Shown here one piece after another: positions 13,214 through 20,478 of a stretch of DNA of 20,493 nucleotides. Origin of the DNA: Chitinophagaceae bacterium (GTDB lineage Bacteria; Bacteroidota; Bacteroidia; Chitinophagales; Chitinophagaceae); assembly GCA_021323155.1 (NCBI GenBank), contig JAJTCI010000009.1, positions 1 through 20,493 on the forward strand, written 5' to 3'. How positions within the stretch are numbered: the stretch's first letter is position 1; each line of letters starts with the position of its first letter. Under the pieces are notes generated by a model. The model had not been told where the DNA came from. It worked only from the letters and a program-made list of their open reading frames with translations, and ran no database searches. The position numbers and the translations under genes are program-made.

Positions 13214-14011
13214 TTATTTCTTACCGAACATACGGCTGAGCATTCCCCCGATGTCGCCCATGCCGCGACCACCGCTGAGCATGGAGATGAGTGACCCGAG
13301 GCCACCGCCACCTGCGGGGGAGCCGGCACCGGGAGATGGGCTTCCGCCAAATGCCCCGCCTAGTGCGCCGCCCAATCCGCCGCCGCCTCCACCAAGGAGG
13401 CCACCCAATAAACCACCAAGTCCTCCGCCTCCGCCTCCGCTCCTGTTGCCCGACATCATCTTACCAAGAATCAGCGGAATCAGCGTGCCCAGTAAGCCCT
13501 TGCTGATGTTGCCGAAGTTCATGCCCGCATTCTTAAACTGATTTTCCATGCCCAGCTTTTCCAGGAAGTTTTGCGGCGCCGTAACATCCCCTGGTTGCAT
13601 GTCGGTATGCGCTGCTTTCGTGACAAACTGGTTGATGGTGGAGAACTGCTCCTGGCTCACGTCCATGTAACGGGCCACTTCAGCGATCTGTGCTTTTTCG
13701 GGGTCGGAGTAGTTTTGGTCGGCCTCCGCGAATGTGACGAGGTCGGTGATCAATGAATAGCGCAGGTCACTTCCTTTCAACTTGTCCAGGCTTTCCCGGA
13801 ACTGTGCTTCGGTAGCGGGCTGGTTGGCCACTTCAGCCAGTTCCTGTGTTTCTTCGGGCGATAGCTCGGCTGTTTCGGCCAGGGCCTCGAGGAATTGTAA
13901 TTCATTATCAGACGCGGTACGATCAGCCGTAGCGATGGCCGCGATGGCTTTGAGATAAGCCGTCCGTTCTTCGCCGGTATAATCTTTCAATAGTCTGTCC
14001 TGCTGTTGCAT
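13214..14011 (-). CDS. TerB-like domain protein with glycine-rich hydrophobic tail
   Basis: 265 residues. The N-terminal 150 are helical and acidic: YLKAIAAIATADRTASDNELQFLEALAETAELSPEE and YSLITDLVTFAEADQNYSDPEKAQIAEVARYMDVS, two halves each with a D-x-x-x-x-x-x-E-x-x-F/I pattern as in TerB/DjlA-type tellurite-resistance domains, which bind metal through such acidic residues. A linker (FKNAGMNFGNISKGLLGTLIPLILGKMMSG, about 158-188) has a hydrophobic helix. It is followed by a tail of repeated Gly with Leu, Ala and Phe, and a final SLISMLSGGRGMGDIGGMLSRMFGKK. No signal peptide. The tail may associate with membrane or self-assemble; that is a guess. It is transcribed alone and convergent with the carbonic anhydrase gene. 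Tellurite resistance itself should not be assumed. Confidence 0.8.
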   Translation of the reverse strand: MQQQDRLLKDYTGEERTAYLKAIAAIATADRTASDNELQFLEALAETAELSPEETQELAEVANQPATEAQFRESLDKLKGSDLRYSLITDLVTFAEADQNYSDPEKAQIAEVARYMDVSQEQFSTINQFVTKAAHTDMQPGDVTAPQNFLEKLGMENQFKNAGMNFGNISKGLLGTLIPLILGKMMSGNRSGGGGGGLGGLLGGLLGGGGGGLGGALGGAFGGSPSPGAGSPAGGGGLGSLISMLSGGRGMGDIGGMLSRMFGKK

Positions 14012-14362
14012 AGAAATTTTTTGTCTTTCGCTTCAACTATTATTCCACAGCGATTTTAGATAGTAATGTTCGAATACACGAATTCGGGGGGCATCATTTG
14101 CGCATAAGCAATCAGAAACCAGCTGTTACGGGATAATTCTTTTGCGAGATGGCTGAGTTTGTGGGAGTTGAAGAATTAATCTCATATGTAATGGAATAAA
14201 GTTATCTTAGGTTTACAATATTCCATGTTAGTGCAGACGCAGACCTGGCACTTACCCCGGAAATACCTCAGCTACAATAGTTGCAGGTGCTATTTCTCCC
14301 CCACACAGCATGAAACATTGTCTCAACCTGGACCTGCTATTGGTCAGTTAAAATGTTTTGTC
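14012..14362. other. 351-bp spacer between divergent genes
   Basis: It must contain the promoters of the TerB-like gene (minus) and the 90-aa gene (plus). No element matches both boxes of the Bacteroidota promoter. TATCTTAG near 14203 is a seven-of-eight -7 match without a -33 partner. The plus frame is open from 14225, but the extra 46 residues have no protein-like pattern. No RNA gene or repeat is seen. Confidence 0.5.
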
Positions 14363-14635
14363 ATGCAAATCAGTATTCAATCATTGGAGATCACCCATGA
14401 CAGGGTACCCTACCGGCTCCTGGTGAAACGGGTCTTCAATTCAAGTAACAGCGAGATCACTTTTCATTGCTGGGCGCCGGAAGACAGTTCCCGGGCTAAG
14501 GAGTTGCTCAAGGGAGACATCATTAAGTTCAAATGGGATGACACGGCGGCGGAGTTGCAGCCGTTCGCGGAGACCCCTGTCGCCGATTCGTTGAAACGGG
14601 CGATCCATGAGCATTTCTGTATGGAAAGGGCTTAG
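14363..14635 (+). CDS. Unknown 90-residue protein
   Basis: 90 residues from the ATG at 14363 (MQISIQSLEITHDRVPYRL). I do not recognise the family. The sequence alternates as a soluble mostly-beta protein (QISIQSLEITHD, YRLLVKRVFN, SEITFHCWAPED, GDIIKFKWDD) with a C-terminal helix (ADSLKRAIHEHFCMERA). No signal peptide or membrane helix is seen. The frame extends upstream to 14225, but the extra residues are Cys/Pro/His-mixed and unlike a real N-terminus. It is flanked by divergent and convergent genes, so there is no operon context. The coding nature rests on a sensible residue pattern only. Confidence 0.6.
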   Translation: MQISIQSLEITHDRVPYRLLVKRVFNSSNSEITFHCWAPEDSSRAKELLKGDIIKFKWDDTAAELQPFAETPVADSLKRAIHEHFCMERA

Positions 14636-14721
14636 AGGTATCTATCTGTATGGTTCCTGTAATACCATATGATAAAAGTTACCACGAGTAGGAAGTAAAC
14701 AACGAAACCTGCAGAAAACAT
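14632..14721 (-). CDS. Possible 29-residue single-helix membrane micropeptide
   Basis: An ATG at 14721 opens a frame of 29 codons ending at TAA. The residues read MFSAGFVVYFLLVVTFIIWY, then YRNHTDRYL: one uninterrupted hydrophobic helix with a positive, polar C-terminal tail, the classic layout of bacterial small membrane proteins. It begins seven bases after the T-run of the KGG-gene terminator and overlaps the last four bases of the opposite-strand 90-aa gene. TTTTTTTG just upstream is a seven-of-eight -7 match, which would give a near-leaderless transcript. No ribosome site is visible. It could be chance. Confidence 0.3.
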   Translation of the reverse strand: MFSAGFVVYFLLVVTFIIWYYRNHTDRYL

Positions 14722-14727
14722 AGTCAC

Positions 14728-14760
14728 AAAAAAAGGTGGTAAGCTTTTCGGCTTACCACC
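14728..14760 (-). terminator. Terminator after the KGG-motif gene
   Basis: On the minus strand GGTGGTAAGC - CGAAAA - GCTTACCACC, a perfect 10-bp stem, is followed by seven T (14734 down to 14728). It lies nine bases past the stop of the KGG gene. Confidence 0.95.
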
Positions 14761-14769
14761 CTGTTAAAA

Positions 14770-15063
14770 CTAACGATTTTGATCTTCTACCGATTCGTTA
14801 CCAGTAGCTGAACTCATTGGTGCTGGTGCATTGAGATTGGTATCTTTCGCACGGCTCCTGTTGCTGCCTGAAGCTTCGCCACCTCTCCTGCCGATCGCAG
14901 CCATATGCTCACGGTTACGGCTTACGGCCTCACCACCTTTCCTGGCGATTTCTCTTTGCTCTTCTTTATTCATTGCGGCAAAACCACGGTTTGACTTGCC
15001 ACTAGGGTTAGCACGGTCAGTGCCCTGATTTTGACCACGCTGATCATTTCTGGAACTAGGCAT
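14770..15063 (-). CDS. KGG-motif stress-type small protein
   Basis: 97 residues, very polar and mostly disordered. The core carries two KGG-type repeats: GFAAMNKEEQREIARKGGEAVS (27-48) and the shorter HMAAIGRRGGEASG (53-66). These repeats are typical of general-stress proteins related to YciG of enterobacteria and plant LEA-like proteins; in many bacteria they are induced in stationary phase or by osmotic or starvation stress. The N-terminus (MPSSRNDQRGQNQGTDRANP) and the C-terminus (NAPAPMSSATGNESVEDQNR) are low complexity. No membrane segment. The molecular role of the family is not established. It stands alone with its own strong terminator. TAAAATTG about ten bases before the ATG is a near-match to a -7 element. 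Confidence 0.85.
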   Translation of the reverse strand: MPSSRNDQRGQNQGTDRANPSGKSNRGFAAMNKEEQREIARKGGEAVSRNREHMAAIGRRGGEASGSNRSRAKDTNLNAPAPMSSATGNESVEDQNR

Positions 15064-15228
15064 AGCGATACAATTTTAGTTATCAAATTAGTAAGTGCAG
15101 TATGAATCATTCAATCCTATGCCAAAAAGCAAGTGCTATGATTAGCAAGCAACAATAAATAGAATATATTGTCTTTCAGTTTCCAATGTAGTGGTAAGTA
15201 CCCACTAACAAAAGCCATTCCTATCCGC

Positions 15229-17262
15229 TCAAAAAGCCTGAAAAGATAAGCCCACGTAGTAATTGCGGGCAGGCGCAGCATTGAAATATCGCCCTGAAAA
15301 CGCGTTCACGTCGTTACCCAAACTATATGCTTCATTGAACAGGTTATCGCCACCGATAAAGAAGCGCAGGCGAACACGCGTGGTATTGACGCGGTATTGC
15401 AACCGGGTCCCAAGTACATGAACTTCATCCGCATAGACTGCGTTCGCGTCATTGAGTGGCATGCGTCCCACATATAAATGATTGATGACAAGGCCGAATG
15501 CCGGGGCTAAAGCGAGATCGATGCCTGCGGCGATGGTATGCCTTGCCACACCAGGCAACCGGTTACCGCTGAAGTCGTTGTTCACCTGGATAAAATTTCC
15601 GTAATGGAAGTCATGCAGGGTGTGGCTGACCCAGGCGCGACTGTTCTTTAATAACGAGCTGGAACTAAACGCGTAATCGATCATTGTCTCGACACCAAAC
15701 TGGTTGGCCGCGCCGGAATTAATAAAATAGTCGCCACCGGTGGCGTCCCTTCTTTGCACGATCGTATTGCCGAGACGGAAATAAAAAACATTCAGATCCA
15801 GGAAGAGCCGGCTATCGAGCAACTTTCCCTTTAGCCCCATTTCATAGTTAAACCCCTGTTCGGCTTCCAGCGCTGTGTTGATCACACCGGTGCTTGGCAG
15901 GAGTTCAGAAGTATTGGGTGGTGAAAACCCTTTAGAGAAGGCGGCGTATATCGATAAGTTTTTCGCGATCTTCCGCAGTATAGAAAGCCGTGGCGCGACC
16001 TCGTTGTTGTAGTTGCGGCGCTTCACAGAATATGGTAATGGATACAACCTGGTGAGACGGACGTTCAATTGATTAATACTGATCCCTGCCGTGAACAACC
16101 AATTACCCAGTTGCGCATGCGCCTGTGTAAAAATAAAAAGGTTGCGGTTCGACACTTCATCATCCGTCTGCAATGTGTCAGGATTGCCCAGCCTGTTACC
16201 GAATGACCGGGCAGTGATGAATCCCTGTTGCGCTTCCAGGCCCGCATGCCAGCTGATGTTTCTTTTTCGATATTGAATGATGGCCCTTGAACCGAAATGC
16301 GGCTCAGCGGTGCGACCGTAATTCCTGAATGTTGGATTCCTGAGTTGGGTATACGCACCATATAAAGCGATGGACCCATTCCAGTTACTATCGATCGCGT
16401 GTTGCAGCGTTGCGGCTGCCAGGAACATTTTCTGGTAAATCGCGGCGCGTGTGGCCACCGCGCCAGGTGATGCGCCGATCGTGGGCCTTGGCTGTGTGGG
16501 ATCGGCGGCATACTCCGCAGCGGTGAGTCCCCCGGGTGTCTGGTAACGCATATCGCCATACAACAGGTGCGCACGCATTCTTGTATTGGCAGTGAGCACG
16601 GTCTCGGCGTCCCAGGTAAACACGTCGCGACGTAATGCGGCGTGCATTCGATAGCCCTCCGCTACCTGGTGGTTATAAGCAATCACACTCCTGGTCTTTT
16701 CTTTTCCTAATTGAGCTGCGACATGCATGTTATGCGCACCAAAACTGCCAAAGCTATAGTCCAGTTTCGACGCGAAGGCAGGCGGCATGGTTTGTATCAA
16801 CAGTACACCACCGGTTCCCGCGCCATAAAGGCTGCTGCCGGGGCCTTTTATCACTTCTATGGATTGAAAATTATGAAAGCCAAGCTGGTTGAGGTAGCTG
16901 TTACCTCCGGGGTCTGTGAAAGGAATATTGTTGTAGTAGATCTTGACATTACGGACACCGAAAGGCGCGCGTTGCGAACTACCGCGGATATTGACGCGGT
17001 AACTGCCGGGTGACCGCTCTTCCATCCGAACACCGGGCAACGAATTCATCGCGGGGAGAATGCCCTTATTTCCGTAACGGTTGAGCTGGTTGCTGCCAAT
17101 ATGATTGATCGCGGCCGCTACATCAATGGCCCGTTGATTCAATTCATAGGCACGCACCACTACATCACCGAGTTGTTGCACGGTGGTATCTGCAACACCG
17201 GTATCCTGCGCGTGGGAAAATACAGTGATCAAAACAGGAAGGAGCAGGAGAATCCTTTTCAT
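15229..17262 (-). CDS. TonB-dependent outer-membrane receptor
   Basis: 677 residues. Signal peptide at 1-18 (MKRILLLLPVLITVFSHA). A TonB-box-like stretch (LGDVVVRAYE) is followed by the plug domain (about 45-160): GILPAMNSLPGVRMEERSPG, VNIRGSSQRAPFG, VKIYYNNIPFTDPGG and SIEVIKGPGSSLYGAGTGGVLLI. The rest is a 22-strand-type barrel ending in YYVGLSFQAF with the terminal aromatic residue needed for outer-membrane insertion. It lacks the N-terminal carboxypeptidase-like domain common in SusC proteins and has no SusD partner, so uptake of a siderophore, metal chelate or cofactor is more likely than of polysaccharide. It follows an unknown 97-aa gene by 18 bp and an MgtC-like gene, all on the same strand. 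The ligand cannot be named from sequence. Confidence 0.93.
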   Translation of the reverse strand: MKRILLLLPVLITVFSHAQDTGVADTTVQQLGDVVVRAYELNQRAIDVAAAINHIGSNQLNRYGNKGILPAMNSLPGVRMEERSPGSYRVNIRGSSQRAPFGVRNVKIYYNNIPFTDPGGNSYLNQLGFHNFQSIEVIKGPGSSLYGAGTGGVLLIQTMPPAFASKLDYSFGSFGAHNMHVAAQLGKEKTRSVIAYNHQVAEGYRMHAALRRDVFTWDAETVLTANTRMRAHLLYGDMRYQTPGGLTAAEYAADPTQPRPTIGASPGAVATRAAIYQKMFLAAATLQHAIDSNWNGSIALYGAYTQLRNPTFRNYGRTAEPHFGSRAIIQYRKRNISWHAGLEAQQGFITARSFGNRLGNPDTLQTDDEVSNRNLFIFTQAHAQLGNWLFTAGISINQLNVRLTRLYPLPYSVKRRNYNNEVAPRLSILRKIAKNLSIYAAFSKGFSPPNTSELLPSTGVINTALEAEQGFNYEMGLKGKLLDSRLFLDLNVFYFRLGNTIVQRRDATGGDYFINSGAANQFGVETMIDYAFSSSSLLKNSRAWVSHTLHDFHYGNFIQVNNDFSGNRLPGVARHTIAAGIDLALAPAFGLVINHLYVGRMPLNDANAVYADEVHVLGTRLQYRVNTTRVRLRFFIGGDNLFNEAYSLGNDVNAFSGRYFNAAPARNYYVGLSFQAF

Positions 17263-17280
17263 CAGCAGGTAAGTGCTTGG

Positions 17281-17574
17281 TCAGGAATGCGAATGGAAGC
17301 GATGGTCGAGGCTGAGTTCTTTTTCGATGATCTTGCCGATCTGCGTAGCTAATTCTGTTTTGCCGACTTTCATATCCACCCATACGCCGTCATCACCTTT
17401 TGCGAATGTGTATTCATGCTTGTCGTCCACAACGCAGTAATAGTAGTGTGTGCCGTCTGCATTGTATTTAATAAAGACCTCGACAAAAGACCGCTTGTCG
17501 TTATTGGTGAAATCACTGTCAAAAGCGAATATTCCCGAGTTATCCAGCATAATGGGTCTTTTTAGAATTGACAT
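17281..17574 (-). CDS. Unknown 97-residue protein between MgtC-like and TonB-receptor genes
   Basis: 97 residues from the ATG at 17574 (MSILKRPIMLDNSGIFAF). I do not recognise the family. It looks like a soluble alpha/beta protein: strands FAFDSDF, SFVEVFIKYNADGTHYYYCVVDD and HEYTFAKGDDGVWVDM, then a helix TELATQIGKIIEKEL and a His-rich end LDHRFHSHS. No signal peptide. It starts 14 bp after the MgtC-like stop and ends 18 bp before the receptor start, so it is almost surely co-transcribed and expressed. A TTG codon directly before the ATG extends the frame by one residue only. Confidence 0.78.
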   Translation of the reverse strand: MSILKRPIMLDNSGIFAFDSDFTNNDKRSFVEVFIKYNADGTHYYYCVVDDKHEYTFAKGDDGVWVDMKVGKTELATQIGKIIEKELSLDHRFHSHS

Positions 17575-17588
17575 CAATATTTACGCCA

Positions 17589-18212
17589 TCAGGCTTCAAA
17601 ACCTTCGATGGCAGCGTTGGTGGCCAGGAGGCGGCTCAGCTGCGCATGTGTTTTCCTGCCAGCCGTAACACGGTACACGACCACTACCTTATCCATGTTC
17701 TTTTTCAACTGGGACAGCGAGTAGGTTATATCCAAAGACTTGAATTGCCTCTCTACCTCTTCCCAGGAACCTTCGCCCGGCCGGAAAGTGATCTCGTAGA
17801 TCCGCTTCTGGATAATGTTCTGCATCACACGTTCGAAACGGTTCATGATGACCAGCGTGGCGAGTACGAGCACCAGTTCAACCGCGGCCAGCAGGTAAGC
17901 ACCAACGCCGATGGTCATACCGATGGCGGCGGTGACCCAGATGGTGGAAGCCGTGGTGATACCCCTTACGGTGAGTCCCTCCCGCATCATCACACCGGCA
18001 CCCAGGAAACCAATGCCTGTTACGATGTTCGAAGCCACGCGGTCCTGGTTAAAGTATTCCTGCGAGATGATGGTAAAGATGGTAGAGCCGATGCATATCA
18101 GGGTGAGTGTTCGTAGGCCGGCGGGTTTGTCGTGAAACTCGCGTTCGAAGCCAAGCATAGCGCCGGCGACGAGTGCCGCGAGCACTTTGAACATATCGTC
18201 TGTAAATTCCAT
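17589..18212 (-). CDS. MgtC/SapB family membrane protein
   Basis: 207 residues. MgtC-type proteins sit in the inner membrane and help growth at low Mg2+ and inside hosts; in Salmonella MgtC acts on the ATP synthase. Family signatures are clear: LVAGAMLGFEREFHDKPAGLRTLTLICIGSTIF (14-46), VTGIGFLGAGVMMREGLTVRGITTASTIWVTAAIGMTIGVGAYLLAA (64-110), and a last hydrophobic run VELVLVLATLVIMNRFERV. A soluble C-terminal domain of about 70 residues (YEITFRPGEGSWEEVERQFKSLDITYSL) follows, as in many SapB-like members. Its ATG overlaps the stop of the upstream RNase gene (TAATG at 18210-18214), indicating coupling. It precedes the 97-aa gene by 14 bp. The ion or partner is not known here. Confidence 0.93.
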   Translation of the reverse strand: MEFTDDMFKVLAALVAGAMLGFEREFHDKPAGLRTLTLICIGSTIFTIISQEYFNQDRVASNIVTGIGFLGAGVMMREGLTVRGITTASTIWVTAAIGMTIGVGAYLLAAVELVLVLATLVIMNRFERVMQNIIQKRIYEITFRPGEGSWEEVERQFKSLDITYSLSQLKKNMDKVVVVYRVTAGRKTHAQLSRLLATNAAIEGFEA

Positions 18213-19615
18213 TACTCTAAGTTATGAATACTGTGTTGTGCGGGAACCTCCACCATGCGAAATCCTTTTTTTATCAGCCGGCGCTGGAATTCGAGCTGCA
18301 CTTCGTATTCACCGTGCACCAGGAACACGTTCTTGACCATGTCGGGATCCTGGCAGGCCAGGAACTGGCAAAGGTCGTCATAGTCGCCATGCGCGCTCAT
18401 GCTCCGCATGATGCCTACTTCGGCGCGGACGTCGTATTCCTCCCTGAATATGCGCACGCGTTGCGCGCCATTCATTAATCGTCCACCGAGTGAGTTAGGT
18501 TCGCAGTATCCCACGATCAGGATCGTATTCCGTTCATCGCCGATATTGTTCTTGATGTGGTGTTTGACCCTGCCCGCGTCGGCCATACCGCTCGCGGAAA
18601 TGATGATGCATGGTTGTGGGAGCAGGTTGAGCGCTTTGCTTTCATCGGCGGTATGAAGGAATTTCAAGCCGGGAAAATCGAACGGGTCCGCGTCGGTGAG
18701 CAATAGTTTCTGGATGTGTTTGTTGAATCCTTCGGGGTGACTCTTTACCACGCCGGTTGCTTCCTTACTCAGCGGGCTGTCGACGTACACCGGCACCTTC
18801 GGCAAGCGCTTTTCCAACTCCAGCTGGTTTAGAAAGTACAGCAGTTCCTGTGTTCTTCCCACGCTGAATGCGGGGATAATGAGTTTGCCTTTTTTCTCTA
18901 CGCAGGTCTTGTGGATCCACTGGAGAAAAAGATCGGCGGTGCTGACGATATCTTCATGCAATGAACTACCGTAGGTGCTCTCGATGATGATGTGATCCGA
19001 TTGAGGGAATACCTCTGGTGACTTCAGTATCGCGTCGCCGTATCTTCCTACGTCGCCGCTAAAAGTGAGTTGCTGGGTTTTGCCATCCTCCGTTATCCTT
19101 ACGTGCACTGCGGCGCTGCCGATGATGTGACCTGCATCGGTGAAGAGTGCTTCGATGCCATCCTCTATTTTGGTCCACTCGCCATAGCTAACAATCTCCA
19201 TCAAAGGATACACGCTTTTGGCGTCTTCCACGGAATAAAGCGGTTCTACCAATGGTTCGCCTCTTTTCGCCCGTTGCTTATTGGAGTAGGCAGCATCGTC
19301 GCGTTGGATCTCGGCGGAATCCAGTAAGAGGATGTTGGCCAGTTCACGGGTAGCCTTCGTGCAATATATTTTGCCATTGAATCCATCCTTCACCAGTTTG
19401 GGTAAGAGGCCGGAATGGTCGATGTGCGCATGCGAGAGTAGCAGGTATTTGACGGAAGCAGGATCGAAACCCCAGTTCTCGTTAAAGGAAAAGGTGTCCT
19501 TGCCCAATCCCTGGAACAGGCCACAATCAAATAAGATCTTAGTGCCGTTCTTAAGTGTGAGCAGGTGTTTTGAACCGGTTACAGTACGGGCGGCGCCGTG
19601 GAATGATATCTTCAT
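18212..19615 (-). CDS. Beta-CASP metallo-beta-lactamase RNase
   Basis: 467 residues, the usual length for bacterial CPSF73-like beta-CASP hydrolases. The zinc site is complete: SHAHIDHSG (61-69), DAGHIIGSA (160-168, His163), SGDVGR (186-191, Asp188). The beta-CASP cap (about 200-385) has IESTYGSSLHED, IIPAFSVGRTQELLY and ISASGMADAGRVKHH. SMSAHGDYDDL (406-415, His409) and FLVHGE (His434) give the motif C and final zinc ligand. Such enzymes process or degrade RNA in the cytoplasm with endo- and exonuclease activity. The start MKISFHGAARTVTGS is the normal family N-terminus. First gene of the minus-strand set with the MgtC-like, 97-aa and TonB-receptor genes. A repeat block fills the region just upstream, and no clean promoter is visible. 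Confidence 0.95.
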   Translation of the reverse strand: MKISFHGAARTVTGSKHLLTLKNGTKILFDCGLFQGLGKDTFSFNENWGFDPASVKYLLLSHAHIDHSGLLPKLVKDGFNGKIYCTKATRELANILLLDSAEIQRDDAAYSNKQRAKRGEPLVEPLYSVEDAKSVYPLMEIVSYGEWTKIEDGIEALFTDAGHIIGSAAVHVRITEDGKTQQLTFSGDVGRYGDAILKSPEVFPQSDHIIIESTYGSSLHEDIVSTADLFLQWIHKTCVEKKGKLIIPAFSVGRTQELLYFLNQLELEKRLPKVPVYVDSPLSKEATGVVKSHPEGFNKHIQKLLLTDADPFDFPGLKFLHTADESKALNLLPQPCIIISASGMADAGRVKHHIKNNIGDERNTILIVGYCEPNSLGGRLMNGAQRVRIFREEYDVRAEVGIMRSMSAHGDYDDLCQFLACQDPDMVKNVFLVHGEYEVQLEFQRRLIKKGFRMVEVPAQHSIHNLE

Positions 19616-19639
19616 TTGTTATGTTTATTGTTTGAAGGA

Positions 19640-19822
19640 GGTTGCAAGATACATCCGCCCAAGTTTGTCGTTCGGACAGGGGTTGCACCCCCCCGACTAT
19701 GTCGTACGGGCAAGAGTTACAGGTTGCATCCGCCCAACTTTGCCGTTCCGATAGGGGTTCAAATTCCAGGTTATGAAACCTGTTGCCTGTAACCTGTAAC
19801 TTGAAACCTGTCACCTGTAACC
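19640..19822. repeat. Composite intergenic repeat block
   Basis: Three units of about 35-40 bases (19651-19687, 19688-19727, 19728-19765) share the frame CCGCCCAA - TTTGTCGTTCGG - AGGGGTTGC with variations, the same unit seen once at 4252-4287. They are followed by GTTACAGG-type repeats in inverted sense (CCTGTAACCTGTAACTTG, CCTGTCACCTGTAACC). The block fills the whole 207-bp gap between the RNase gene and the DUF4442 gene. Confidence 0.85.
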
Positions 19823-20314
19823 TTATCCCTGTTGCTTTGTTTTAAAGCTCCAGGTGATCCAGAACTCTGCAACAACCTCACCAGCTTCGTTCCTGGCTAC
19901 TGAATAGCAGCGGATGGGAACACCTTCGGCCGAATGGCGGGCCTGCTGGACCGCCGCCGTTATTGCGTTGCCGTCATCGCAGGTGAAAGAAACCTTACCT
20001 ATCGCCTTCTTGTGGTAGACCCCTTCGGTTTTTACCACCAGCATGCTTGGTGACGGCTTTTGCCCGTAAATATTCCCCATGCAGAGTGTGCCGGTACTCA
20101 GTTCCGCCGCCATCTGCATTACGGCGAAATAAAGAGATCGGAAAGGGTTCTGGTTGAGCCAGCTGTATTTCACCGTGGTGGTGCAGCTTTCCTCCGAGAG
20201 CGCCGCGATCCTGATACCCGTGAAATAGACGAGGGGCAGCCGGGATAGCAGGAAGGCCCGGTAATTCACCGGATGGAGGAGGCGTTTTCGGAATCTGGCG
20301 AAGTCGGGGTTCAT
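19823..20314 (-). CDS. DUF4442 hotdog-fold protein (thioesterase-like)
   Basis: 163 residues. The pattern matches DUF4442, a hotdog-fold group related to PaaI-type acyl-CoA thioesterases: VYFTGIRIAALSEESCTTTVKYSWLNQNPFRSLYFAVMQMAAELSTGTLCMGNI (29-82), with the long central helix after the NPFRS turn. It is followed by strands SMLVVKTEGVYHKKAIGKVSFTCDDGNAI and GEVVAEFWITWSFKTK. In enzymes of this fold the residues at the start of that helix take part in catalysis; here Asn54 and Ser57 lie nearby, but activity is unproven. N-terminus MNPDFARFRKRLLHPVNYRAF is typical. No signal peptide. It is separated from the RNase gene by a repeat block, so it is probably a separate transcript. Confidence 0.78.
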   Translation of the reverse strand: MNPDFARFRKRLLHPVNYRAFLLSRLPLVYFTGIRIAALSEESCTTTVKYSWLNQNPFRSLYFAVMQMAAELSTGTLCMGNIYGQKPSPSMLVVKTEGVYHKKAIGKVSFTCDDGNAITAAVQQARHSAEGVPIRCYSVARNEAGEVVAEFWITWSFKTKQQG

Positions 20315-20478
20315 GGGTTCGAAACTAAGGTATTCGGGAAGAATGTTGCCAGGAGGTAGCCGGTCGTTTATGCGGTTGTCACTGCCCGGGAAGAATCCTC
20401 AGCTTATGCACAAAAGGGGTCGGCAAGTCACTTAACAAAAGATTGGCTTTGAAAATCCGCGTGCGCGATATTAAATTC

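Noticed and set aside
13137..13541. Proline-rich plus-strand frame opposite the TerB-like gene
   Set aside because: Complement of the Gly-rich tail, and it starts inside the carbonic anhydrase terminator region.
13214..14011. Tellurite-resistance operon
   Set aside because: Only a lone TerB-like domain is present; no terC, terD or other ter gene lies nearby.
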